A DNA stretch of 7,978 nucleotides from Actinobacteria bacterium UBA5182. Lineage in GTDB: Bacteria; Actinomycetota; UBA4738. Below, piece by piece: positions 1 to 6,308 of the stretch. Positions within the stretch are counted from its first letter, which is position 1. Each line of letters opens with the position of its first letter. Under the pieces are notes generated by a model that saw nothing but the letters and a program-made list of their open reading frames with translations, made no database searches and was not told where the DNA came from. The DNA lies in the NCBI GenBank assembly GCA_002413185.1, contig DHWM01000067.1, positions 7,998-15,975 on the forward strand, in the 5' to 3' direction. Position numbers and translations under genes: made by a program.

Positions 1-755
1 ACGTGGGCCCGGAGCTCGGACAGGAACGCGTAGGTCTCCGGGAGGTTCTCGCAGTTCGTGCCGTCGCGCTCGAAGAGGTAGGGGACGGCGTCCAGGCGAA
101 GCCCGTCCACCCCCATGTCCAGCCAGAAGTCGATGGCTCGAAGCACCGCCCGCTGGACGTCCGGGTTGTCGTAGTTGAGGTCGGGCTGGTGGGAGTAGAA
201 CCGGTGCCAGTAGTACGCGCCCGCCACGGCGTCCCAGGTCCAGTTCGACGACTCGAAGTCCTTGAAGATGATCCTGGCCTCGCGGTAGCGCTCCGGCGTG
301 TCGCTCCATACGTAGAAGTCACGCTGGGGCGAGCCGGGCGCGGCGCGCCGGGCTCGCTGGAACCAGGGGTGCTGGTCCGAGGTGTGGTTCAGGACCATCT
401 CCGTGATGACCCGGAGGCCCCGTCGCCTGGCCTCCCGCAGGAACATCCGGAAGTCCCTCGTCGTGCCGTACGAAGGGTGGATGTCCTTGTAGGCGGCGAT
501 GTCGTAGCCGTCGTCCTTGAGCGGCGATGGATAGAACGGCAGCAGCCAGATCGCCGTGACGCCGAGGTCCTGGAGGTAGTCCAGCCGCGAGATCAGGCCT
601 CGGAAGTCGCCGATGCCGTCGGCGTTGCTGTCCTGGAACGCCCGGACGTGTACCTCGTAGATGATGGCGTCGCGGTACCACAGCGAATGCTCCCCGGCGA
701 CGACCCGAGAGGTCCCCGCCCTGGCATCGTGGTCGCGGCGGGCTTCCGTGCTCAT
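1..755 (-). CDS. treS: Trehalose synthase (maltose alpha-D-glucosyltransferase), N-terminal 251 aa, 3' end outside window
   Basis: Interconverts trehalose and maltose in the cytoplasm by intramolecular transglucosylation and supplies maltose to the GlgE glucan pathway. The 251 visible codons are open to the window edge. They begin MSTEARRDHD and read straight into a GH13 barrel: WYRDAIIYEVHVRAFQDSN (about 26-44), AIWLLPFYPSPLKDDGYDI (68-86), ITEMVLNHTSDQHPWFQ (117-133, conserved region I) and DGLRLDAVPYLFERDGTNCE (217-236). Asp222 is the expected catalytic nucleophile. The NHTSDQHPWF and GTNCENLPET signatures are those of TreS rather than other GH13 enzymes. The ATG at 755-753 overlaps the glgE stop (754-752) as ATGA, so translational coupling is likely, and no separate promoter is visible. 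The general acid and the C-terminal domain lie outside the window, so a TreS fused to maltokinase cannot be excluded. Confidence 0.93.
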   Translation of the reverse strand, partial: MSTEARRDHDARAGTSRVVAGEHSLWYRDAIIYEVHVRAFQDSNADGIGDFRGLISRLDYLQDLGVTAIWLLPFYPSPLKDDGYDIAAYKDIHPSYGTTRDFRMFLREARRRGLRVITEMVLNHTSDQHPWFQRARRAAPGSPQRDFYVWSDTPERYREARIIFKDFESSNWTWDAVAGAYYWHRFYSHQPDLNYDNPDVQRAVLRAIDFWLDMGVDGLRLDAVPYLFERDGTNCENLPETYAFLSELRAH

Positions 756-2749
756 CGCCGGCCCCCCTTCGGCCTTTCGCGCGCGCGCTCCTGGTTGCTG
801 CCCTCGACGGCGAAGACGTGGGCCGGGAGCGTCTTCGGGTCGAGCTCCACGTAGTTCACCGGTCCCCGCCACGGGAACCGCGAGCCGGACAGGAGGTCGT
901 GGACCTCGAACGTCCTGACGGGGTCGATCCCCAGGTCGGCCAGCGGCAGCGTGACGAACCCGGAATGCACCCACTTCGGGTCGAGGTTCACCACGACCAG
1001 GATGACGTTCGACCCGTCTTCGGTCGCCTTGCTGTACGCCACCAGCTGGTCGTTGTCGACGCGGTGGAAACGAAGCCCCTCGTCGCGCTGCAGCGCGCCA
1101 TTGTCCCGCCGGATCCGGTTCACCTTCGCGATGAGCGGCGCCAGCGACGTCTCCCGGTGCAGGTCCCACTCCCGGATCTCGTACTTCTCGGAGTTCAGAT
1201 ATTCCTCCTTGCCGGGGGCGAGCGGGACGTGTTCGCACAGCTCGAACGCCGGCCCGTAGATCCCGTAGCTCGCTCCGAGCGTGGCGGCCAGGATGAGTCG
1301 GGTCACGAACGCGGGTCGCCCGCCGGCCTGGAGCTGCTCGGTCAGGATGTCGGGCGTGTTGGGCCACAGGTTCGGCCGGAAGAAGTCCCTGACCGCAGGG
1401 AGGTCCCGGCCGAAGTATTCGATCAGCTCCTGCTTGGTGTTCCGCCACGTGAAGTAGGTGTACGACTGGTCGAATCCCAGCTTGGCCAGACGGTGCATCA
1501 CCTTGGGCCGGGTGAACGCCTCGGACAGGAACAGGACGTCGGGGTGGCGGGCCTTCACGTCGCCCAGCATCCACTCCCAGAATTGGAAGGGCTTGGTGTG
1601 CGGGTTGTCCACCCGGAAGATCCGGACCCCGTGGTCGATCCAGAAGTCCACGATGCTCTTCAGCTCCTCCCACAGCTCCCGCCACGCGCCGGTGCCGAAG
1701 TCCATCGGATAGATGTCCTGATACTTCTTCGGCGGGTTCTCCGCGTACTGGATGGTGCCGTCGGGGCGATGCCGGAACCATTCCGGGTGCTGCTGGATGT
1801 AGGGGTGGTCCGCGGAGCACTGGTACGCCAGATCCAGGGCAACCTCCATGCCGAGCTGGCCGGCCGTCTCCACCATCCGTTCGAAGTCCTCCATCGTCCC
1901 GAGCTTCGGGTGGATGGACGTGTGGCCGCCCTCCCTCGCCCCGATCGCCCACGGGCTCCCCGGGTCCCGTCGCGACCGGGCCACCGAATTGTTGCGACCC
2001 TTCCGGAAGCTCCGTCCGATGGGGTGGATGGGCGGGAGGTAGACCACGTCGAACCCGAGCTCGGCCACATAGGCCAGTCGCTTCTCGACGTCGCCGAACG
2101 TCCCGTGGCGGCCGCCCTCGCCGGTGGAGCGCGGGAACAGCTCGTACCAGGTGCTGAACCTGGCCCGCTCCCGGTCCACCACCAGGCGCAGCTCCCTGCC
2201 GTAGGTGACGGCGTTCGTGCGGTCCGGGTGCGCGGCCATCAACGCGGCCAGCTTCGGGTAGGGATCGACGCCGGGGGGAGGCGACTGCTTCTCGCTGTCC
2301 GAACGGAGGCGCCTGGCCCATCGGCGGAGCGTCGCAGCGTCGCGGCCGGACGCGCTGCCGGCGGCGTGCTCCGCCAGGTCCGCCCCGATCACGAGCTCCA
2401 CTGAGACGTCCTGTTCGGCCTCCAGCCGCTTCCCCAGGTCCCGGTACCACGTGGCGAACCGGTCAACCCACGCCTCGACGGTGTACCGGTACCGAGCCAG
2501 GTCGGGGACGTCGAAGTGCCCTCGCCACCGATCGTTCCCCAGTTCGCGCAGTGGCGTTTCGGTCCATTCGGCCTGGTCTTCGCGGCGGTAACGGATGACC
2601 GCGCCCAGCTCCTCGTGCCCGTCGGCGAAGATGTCGGCCTCGACGTGGACCCGGTCGCCCACGGTCCGCTTGGACGGAAACCGACCGCAATCCACCTCGG
2701 GCGAGACGCCCTCGATGACGACCCTTCGCGTGCCTTGCTTCGGCTCCAT
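752..2749 (-). CDS. glgE: Alpha-1,4-glucan:maltose-1-phosphate maltosyltransferase GlgE
   Basis: Transfers maltosyl units from alpha-maltose-1-phosphate to the non-reducing end of alpha-1,4-glucans (GH13 subfamily 3). The 665-aa length is normal for the family. An N-terminal beta-sandwich region (about 8-125, VVIEGVSPEVDCGRFPSKRT) and a helical spacer precede the barrel. Barrel signatures are VYLPPIHPIGRSFRKGRNNS (236-255), GSPWAIGAREGGHTSIHP (264-281), LDLAYQCSADHPY (305-317), NPPKKYQDIYPMDF (338-351), RIFRVDNPHTKPF (376-388) and FLSEAFTRPKVM (407-418). Asp381 is the predicted nucleophile and Glu410 the acid/base. Their 29-residue spacing equals that of Asp394/Glu423, which I recall for Streptomyces coelicolor GlgE. 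A C-terminal beta domain (about 565-650) follows. The ATG at 2749 was chosen because family alignment starts a few residues later, although no clear Shine-Dalgarno precedes it and the frame stays open upstream. The gene is first in the visible operon, and treS overlaps its stop. Confidence 0.97.
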   Translation of the reverse strand: MEPKQGTRRVVIEGVSPEVDCGRFPSKRTVGDRVHVEADIFADGHEELGAVIRYRREDQAEWTETPLRELGNDRWRGHFDVPDLARYRYTVEAWVDRFATWYRDLGKRLEAEQDVSVELVIGADLAEHAAGSASGRDAATLRRWARRLRSDSEKQSPPPGVDPYPKLAALMAAHPDRTNAVTYGRELRLVVDRERARFSTWYELFPRSTGEGGRHGTFGDVEKRLAYVAELGFDVVYLPPIHPIGRSFRKGRNNSVARSRRDPGSPWAIGAREGGHTSIHPKLGTMEDFERMVETAGQLGMEVALDLAYQCSADHPYIQQHPEWFRHRPDGTIQYAENPPKKYQDIYPMDFGTGAWRELWEELKSIVDFWIDHGVRIFRVDNPHTKPFQFWEWMLGDVKARHPDVLFLSEAFTRPKVMHRLAKLGFDQSYTYFTWRNTKQELIEYFGRDLPAVRDFFRPNLWPNTPDILTEQLQAGGRPAFVTRLILAATLGASYGIYGPAFELCEHVPLAPGKEEYLNSEKYEIREWDLHRETSLAPLIAKVNRIRRDNGALQRDEGLRFHRVDNDQLVAYSKATEDGSNVILVVVNLDPKWVHSGFVTLPLADLGIDPVRTFEVHDLLSGSRFPWRGPVNYVELDPKTLPAHVFAVEGSNQERARERPKGGRR

Positions 2750-2768
2750 GAGTTCAGATTGTGCCCGG

Positions 2769-2796
2769 CGGGGACTGCGCGGAATGCCGGTCCCCG
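2769..2796 (-). promoter_or_regulatory. Inverted repeat in the glgE leader
   Basis: CGGGGAC (2769-2775) and GTCCCCG (2790-2796) form a perfect 7-bp inverted repeat about 20-47 nt upstream of the glgE start. A G-T pair and one more G-C pair extend the stem inward. It could be a 5'-UTR hairpin. It could also be two separated half-sites for the DevR-type regulator, because GGGGAC/GTCCCC resembles the outer part of the DosR box. Nothing in the sequence decides between these. An AT-rich patch (TTTACGTTAACAG, 2828-2840) in the same glgE-kinase intergenic region is the best place for promoter elements, but no confident -10/-35 pair is visible. Confidence 0.25.
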
Positions 2797-2971
2797 GAAG
2801 TGGGAGCCAGCGGCACCGCGGGTGTGATTTACGTTAACAGCGAAGACCGACCCCAAGGGTGAAGCGAGGCTATCCGACGAGAGGCAGCTCAGGCGCTCCA
2901 CCCGGAGTGGAGGGGGGTTCACGACGGCGCAAGGTAGCCGCAGCGCAGCCGTCCCGGATACCCTCAGAGAC

Positions 2972-4590
2972 ATGCGATCGGATGTCGAGCGCCGCGACAT
3001 GTTGGTGGAGGCCGGACTCGCCCTCTCCTCGGAGCTCTCTCTCGACAGCGTGCTCCAGCGCATCGTCGAGCTGGCAGTGCAGGTTACGGAGGCGACCTAC
3101 GGAGCGCTGGGGGTGCTCGGCCCGGACGGCACCATCAGCCGGTTGATCACCACCGGTATCGACGAGGAGCAACGCCGCCGGATCGGCCATGTCCCGGTGG
3201 GTCGGGGGATCCTCGGCGTACTGATTCATGAGGCTCGGCCTCTCCGGCTTCACAACATCCAAAGTGACCCCGCTCGGTGGGATTTCCTCCCAACCATCCC
3301 CCCATGCGCACGTTTCTCGGTCTGCCGGTCAAGGCTCGGGGCACGGTGTTCGGCAACATCTACCTGACGGAAAAGCGTGCCGGGGCGGACTTCGACCACG
3401 AGGACCAGTGGGCCCTCGAGGTCCTCGCAGCTCAGGCCGGAGTGGCCGTAGAGAACGCGACTCTGTACGAGCAAGCCCGGCAGCGTGAGCGGCGCCTGGA
3501 GGCCGTGAGAGAGAGTGCCACCGCGATCCTGTCGGGAGCGCCTCCAGGAGAGGTCCTGGAGCTGATGGCCCGGCAGGCCCGCCAGGTGGCCGGAGCGGAC
3601 CTGGCGACCATCGCGGTGCCCGCATCCCGTGCCGGATGGCTCGTCATCCAGGTTGCCGACGGAGAGAACGCCGACGCGGTGCGTGGTTTGGAGTTCCGCG
3701 TGGACTCTTCCCTGTCAGGAGAGGTCATCAGAACCGGAACCCCGGCCCTGCTGGAGGACGCCTCGGCGGAGAGCCGTGCGTACCAGCCCATGATCCAGTC
3801 TGGAGAGATCGGCCCGGCGATGTTCGTCCCGCTCTCGATCCGGGGGAGCGCCTTCGGCACTCTCGCCATCGCGAACCGGCCGCTGGGCCGGCGATTTTCC
3901 CGCGAAGATCTGTCACTCGTGGAGACCTTCGCGGGGCAGGCATCGGTAGCCATCGAATACGGGCGAGCCCAGCGCGAGCTGCAGCGACTGATCGTCATGG
4001 ATGAACGTGAGCGGATCGCCAAGGAGCTCCACGACGGTGTGATCCAGTCGCTGTTCGCCGCGGGGATGGGCCTCCAGGCCACGGCCAGTCTCAGTCAGGA
4101 TTCCGAAATCGAAGATCGGATCGGGACCGCCGTGAATGAGCTTGATCAGGTGATCCGTGATCTCCGCAACTACATCTTCGGCCTGCGGCCGGGCATCTTG
4201 GCAGACAGGCAGCTCGACCAGGCTCTTCATCATTTGGTGCGGGAGTTCGAGGGCAGGACTGGCGTGGTGGCCGTGGCCGAGGTCGATCCAGACGTCGCGG
4301 CGCGCCTCAGCTCGCGGGCCGGCGATGTGGTCCAACTCGCTCGGGAGGCGCTCTCCAATGTTGGGCGTCACGCCTCCGCTGCGACATGTCGGCTGACGCT
4401 GCGCGCCGTGGACACGAGGGCCATCCTTGAGATCGACGACGACGGACGGGGATTCGACCCTTCCACGACCTCGTCGGCGGGGCAGGGCCTCCGCAACATC
4501 AGGGAGCGGGCCGGGGCGCTGGGCAGTGAGATCCAGATCGAGACCGGCCCGGACCGCGGCACCACAGTCCGGGTCCTCCTTCCCCTGTAG
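2972..4590 (+). CDS. devS: DevS/DosS-type GAF-domain sensor histidine kinase, interrupted by an apparent 1-nt deletion
   Basis: Cytoplasmic two-component sensor that would autophosphorylate and phosphorylate a NarL/DevR-type regulator. As given, the frame opens at ATG 2972 and runs into unrelated residues after SDPAR, ending at 3367. The rest is in the -1 frame and ends at TAG 4588-4590. Restoring one C in the run at 3268-3271 gives a continuous 539-aa protein reading SDPRSVGFPPNHPPM. Domains in restored numbering: GAF1 about 18-165 (RIGHVPVGRGILGVLI, then FPPNHPPMRTFLGLPV), GAF2 about 185-330, HisKA_3 with phospho-acceptor His354 in KELHDGVIQSLF, and HATPase about 450-539 (EALSNVGRHA, DDGRGFD, GQGLRNIRERA). 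Asp355 and Gln359 match the DxxxQ phosphatase motif. No membrane segment is seen. Architecture and many motifs match mycobacterial DosS/DevS (578 aa from memory). His109 aligns with DosS His149, the GAF-A heme ligand. The start has only a weak ribosome binding site. The cupredoxin gene converges on it with a 4-nt gap. Confidence 0.88.
3268..3271 (+). other. Apparent frameshift site in the sensor kinase (C run, one C missing)
   Basis: In the first frame the codons are GAC CCC GCT CGG TGG. Family alignment needs D-P-R-S-V-G-F, i.e. GAC CCC CGC TCG GTG GGA, which is restored exactly by one extra C in the CCCC run. Both flanking frames are otherwise clean, so this is a sequencing or assembly homopolymer error or a very recent mutation. 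A programmed -1 shift is a weaker alternative: proline tRNA on CCC (3269-3271) could re-pair perfectly one base back on 3268-3270. Confidence 0.85.
4546..4575. repeat. Inverted repeat at the 3' end of the kinase gene
   Basis: CCCGGAC (4548-4554) and GTCCGGG (4567-4573) are a perfect 7-bp inverted repeat with a 12-nt loop, extended outward by a G-T and a G-C pair. It lies just inside the kinase coding end, before a pyrimidine-rich CTCCTTCCCC stretch and the convergent cupredoxin stop. It could help terminate convergent transcripts, but it also encodes conserved kinase residues (GPDRGTTVRV) and may be chance. Confidence 0.25.
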
Positions 4591-4594
4591 CGCG

Positions 4595-5149
4595 TCAATC
4601 CTGCGGAGCGGCGCTGTCGGGCAGAACCACGACCTGGCCCCACATGTACGGGATGTGCTCGGCGACCACGCACACGAAGGAGAAGAGCCCGGCCCTCTTC
4701 GCCAGGAACGTCCCTTTCGCCGTGGACAACGCCTTCACGGCGAGGTTGTACGCGAGCTCGGGCACGGTGAACGTGTGGTCGTCGCTGGAGGGGTTGACCA
4801 CCGTGACGTTGACCGTGTCTCCTTCGAATATGGTGATGCTGCTGGGGGACCATCCCCAGACTTCCTTGCCTGCCAGGACCCCCTTCTTGCCGAAGTCCTG
4901 CCTCAGGTAGTCGAAGGTGCCCTCCTCCTCGTGCACCCACAGCGGGACGGCAGTGATGACGAAGTTCCTGGTGACCGGCTGGTACCCGGAGGCCGGGGCG
5001 GACGTGGCTGTGGCGGTGTCCGTGCCAGCGGCGATCCTGGTGGCCGGTGTGGTGCGGCGGGCCGTGCCGTCGTATACCAGTGCGACCGTCACGGCGGCCA
5101 CCATCATCAACATGATGGTTCTGAACATCCAATCCCTCTCCACGTTCAC
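4595..5149 (-). CDS. Membrane-anchored or exported cupredoxin (type-1 copper protein)
   Basis: Predicted extracytoplasmic electron-transfer copper protein of 184 aa. A hydrophobic segment near the N terminus (about 9-26, FRTIMLMMVAAVTVALVY) is a signal peptide or anchor. A low-complexity Thr/Ala/Ser linker follows (about 29-54). The C-terminal half is a cupredoxin fold: TIFEGDTVNVTVVNP (106-120), DDHTFTVPEL (123-132) and FSFVCVVAEHIPYMWGQVVV (156-175). His125, Cys160, His165 and Met169 make a complete type-1 copper ligand set. The spacing C-x4-H-x3-M equals that of azurin, and a single cysteine argues against a CuA site. The GTG at 5149 has GGAGG (5157-5161) 7 nt upstream. An ATG at 5128 with GAGG 6 nt upstream, giving 177 aa, is an equally reasonable start. 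The stop is 4 nt from the convergent kinase stop. Redox partner and exact subfamily are unknown. Confidence 0.87.
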   Translation of the reverse strand: MNVERDWMFRTIMLMMVAAVTVALVYDGTARRTTPATRIAAGTDTATATSAPASGYQPVTRNFVITAVPLWVHEEEGTFDYLRQDFGKKGVLAGKEVWGWSPSSITIFEGDTVNVTVVNPSSDDHTFTVPELAYNLAVKALSTAKGTFLAKRAGLFSFVCVVAEHIPYMWGQVVVLPDSAAPQD

Positions 5150-5287
5150 CGCGTCCCCTCCCTCTCACGACTCCTCTGGTGAAACAAGGATCGATGGCAC
5201 GTCGTGGCTCGTCCTGAGTCGAACGGCCCGAATGCCGAAGGACCTTTGGCGGTTGTAGGCGAGCCTTCGACCCCGGATGCTCGCGAC
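5150..5287. promoter_or_regulatory. Divergent intergenic region with a 17-nt near-perfect palindrome
   Basis: This spacer holds the control region for the minus-strand cupredoxin gene and for the plus-strand small ORF and response regulator. At 5234-5250 lies GCCGAAGGACCTTTGGC, an inverted repeat in which seven of eight pairs match around a central A. Its right part, GGACCTTTGG, resembles one half of the DosR/DevR box (GGGACTWWAGTCCC), so autoregulation by the neighbouring DevR-type protein is possible. That is inference only. The cupredoxin Shine-Dalgarno is at 5157-5161. No convincing -10/-35 elements were identified. A GTG at 5204 would place the palindrome inside a longer reading of the small ORF. 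Confidence 0.35.
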
Positions 5288-5494
5288 ATGTTCGTTCGCT
5301 ACTACCTCGAGCTCCCGGTCCCGGCCGGAGCGGTCGAGGAGGTCTTGGCCCACGATCCGGCTGCATGGGTCCCCGGCGTGGCCGAGGACGCGCGCCGTCG
5401 CTGCGAGGAGCTCCTGGCCGAGGTGGGCTCCCGGGAGCAGGAGGCGAGGAGTGGGTTCGGAACCGACCCCCCAGTCGTCGGGGCGGGAGCTTGA
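5288..5494 (+). CDS. Small protein of unknown function, 68 aa, possibly truncated
   Basis: I do not recognise a characterised family. The product begins MFVRYYLELPVPAGAVEEVL and continues HDPAAWVPGVAEDARRRCEE (about 25-44). It ends in a low-complexity tail from about residue 50 (SREQEARSGFGTDPPVV) that looks unlike the ordered first 48 residues. The first part has the composition of a folded alpha/beta protein and no membrane segment or metal motif. ATG 5288 was preferred because the upstream extension to GTG 5204 is non-descript and crosses a palindrome, but its Shine-Dalgarno is weak. The stop is 31 nt before the response-regulator start, so co-transcription is likely. The abrupt change of character suggests the N-terminal remnant of a longer gene cut off next to the regulator. 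Confidence 0.45.
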   Translation: MFVRYYLELPVPAGAVEEVLAHDPAAWVPGVAEDARRRCEELLAEVGSREQEARSGFGTDPPVVGAGA

Positions 5495-5525
5495 GGGAGC
5501 TATCCCCTCCTGCGAGCATGTCGTC

Positions 5526-6184
5526 GTGACCGGCGTCCCCTTGCGCGTCCTGCTCGTGGACGACCACGAGGTTGTCCGCAATGGAATCCGGGCGCTCCTG
5601 CAGGCCACCGACGACATCGTCGTTGCGGGGGAGGCGGGCACCGTTCGCGATGCTTTCGAGGAGGCCGCACGGGCCCGCCCCGACATCGTGGTGATGGACA
5701 TCAGGCTGGCCGACGGCAGCGGGATCGAGGCGACACGGGAGATCCGCGCGAAGCGTCCCCAAATCCAGGTCCTGATGCTGACGTCCTTCGCCGACGACGA
5801 GGCTCTGTTCGCCTCGATCTGGCCGGGGCGTCCGGCTACGTGCTGAAGCAGATCCAAAGCGGCGAGCTGGTCCGGGCCATCCGAGCCGTCGGACGGGGGC
5901 AGAGCCCGCTGGACCCGGCAGTAACGAAGTCGGTCCTGGACCGGCTCCGCAAAGGCAAGCACCTCATGATGGACGAGAAGCTGGCCCGGCTGTCCCCCCA
6001 GGAGGAGCGCGTCCTCGCCCTGGTCGCCGACGGCAGGACGAACAAGGAGGTGGGGGACGAACTCCACCTGGCCGAGAAGACCGTGAAGAACTACGTCTCA
6101 TCGATCCTGTCGAAGCTCGAGGTGGCCCGCCGGGCCGAGGCCGCCGCCTACCTCGCCCGCCACACCACCACGCCCGGGGCGTGA
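5526..6184 (+). CDS. devR: DevR/NarL-type response regulator, interrupted by an apparent 1-nt deletion
   Basis: DNA-binding response regulator, the probable partner of the upstream GAF kinase. The first frame gives the receiver, LRVLLVDDHEVVRNGIRALL, but is lost after LFASI and ends at 5846. The remainder (VLKQIQSGELVRAI to the TGA at 6182-6184) is one base out of phase. Adding one base between 5819 and 5820 (ATC-CTG-GCC) restores SILAGASGYVLKQI and a 219-aa protein, close to the 217 aa I recall for mycobacterial DevR. Restored landmarks are the acidic pair Asp12/Asp13, phospho-acceptor Asp58 (VVMDIRLADGSGI), Thr86 and Lys108. A LuxR/GerE helix-turn-helix spans about 155-199 (LSPQEERVLALVADGRTNKE, LAEKTVKNYVSSILSKL). 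The EKTVKNYVS recognition helix is DevR-like. GTG 5526 is the only sensible in-frame start and has no strong Shine-Dalgarno. A hairpin follows the stop. Confidence 0.88.
5817..5822 (+). other. Apparent frameshift site in the response regulator
   Basis: Codons read TCG ATC TGG CCG here, whereas the receiver family needs S-I-L/M-A-G-A-S-G-Y. One missing base after ATC (5819), most simply a C giving ATC CTG GCC, restores the frame. The flanks are intact. The P-site ATC cannot re-pair one base back on GAT, so programmed -1 frameshifting is not supported here. Confidence 0.82.
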
Positions 6185-6194
6185 TCGCCGGCTT

Positions 6195-6218
6195 GGGCCC
6201 GACGGTCCCGTCGGGTCC
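6195..6218 (+). terminator. GC-rich hairpin after the response regulator
   Basis: A 10-nt arm at 6195-6204 pairs with 6209-6218 around a GTCC loop; nine pairs are Watson-Crick and one is G-T. It starts 10 nt after the regulator stop. No T tract follows, so it would be an atypical GC-rich intrinsic terminator or an mRNA 3'-end stabiliser. The left part, GGGCCCGACGGTCCC, is also a quasi-palindrome of the GGG-N-CC type, so a protein-binding site is an alternative. Confidence 0.5.
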
Positions 6219-6239
6219 TCGGGAGTCCTATCCGGAGCA

Positions 6240-6253
6240 GGGCCATCCGGCCC
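6240..6253. promoter_or_regulatory. Candidate DevR/DosR-type operator upstream of doxX
   Basis: GGGCCATCCGGCCC is a perfect 5-bp inverted repeat (GGGCC/GGCCC) with a 4-nt centre. That is the same 14-nt geometry as the core of the DosR box (GGGACTWWAGTCCC), though with C for A and an ATCC centre. It lies 56 nt upstream of the doxX start and 56 nt downstream of the devR-like stop. Site identity is inference. In GC-rich DNA such repeats also occur by chance. Confidence 0.3.
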
Positions 6254-6297
6254 AGGGAAACCGCTCCTGCGCCCGCCACACTGGGGGTCAGTGAGAG

Positions 6298-6303
6298 AGG
6301 AGG
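6298..6303 (+). promoter_or_regulatory. Ribosome binding site that fixes the doxX start
   Basis: A perfect AGGAGG stands 5 nt before ATG 6309. It lies inside the longer reading from GTG 6291 and therefore argues for the ATG as the true start. Confidence 0.85.
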
Positions 6304-6308
6304 GTGAG

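Noticed and set aside
3..854. 283-aa plus-strand open frame at the left edge
   Set aside because: It is antisense to treS, whose conserved GH13 motifs are unambiguous on the minus strand.
818..2404. 528-aa plus-strand open frame
   Set aside because: It lies antisense to glgE, has Arg/Val/Pro-rich composition with no recognisable motif, and is explained by GC-rich codon-position bias opposite a real gene.
4368..5762. 464-aa minus-strand open frame spanning kinase end, cupredoxin and regulator
   Set aside because: It crosses three better-supported genes, is rich in Arg/Gly/His/Pro, and has no domain signature.
5817..5846. Programmed -1 frameshift in the regulator
   Set aside because: The P-site ATC cannot re-pair one base upstream (GAT) and no slippery heptamer is present, so an indel is the simpler explanation.
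5165..6067. 300-aa minus-strand open frame opposite the response regulator
   Set aside because: It is the shadow of the receiver and HTH coding sequence and has low-complexity composition.
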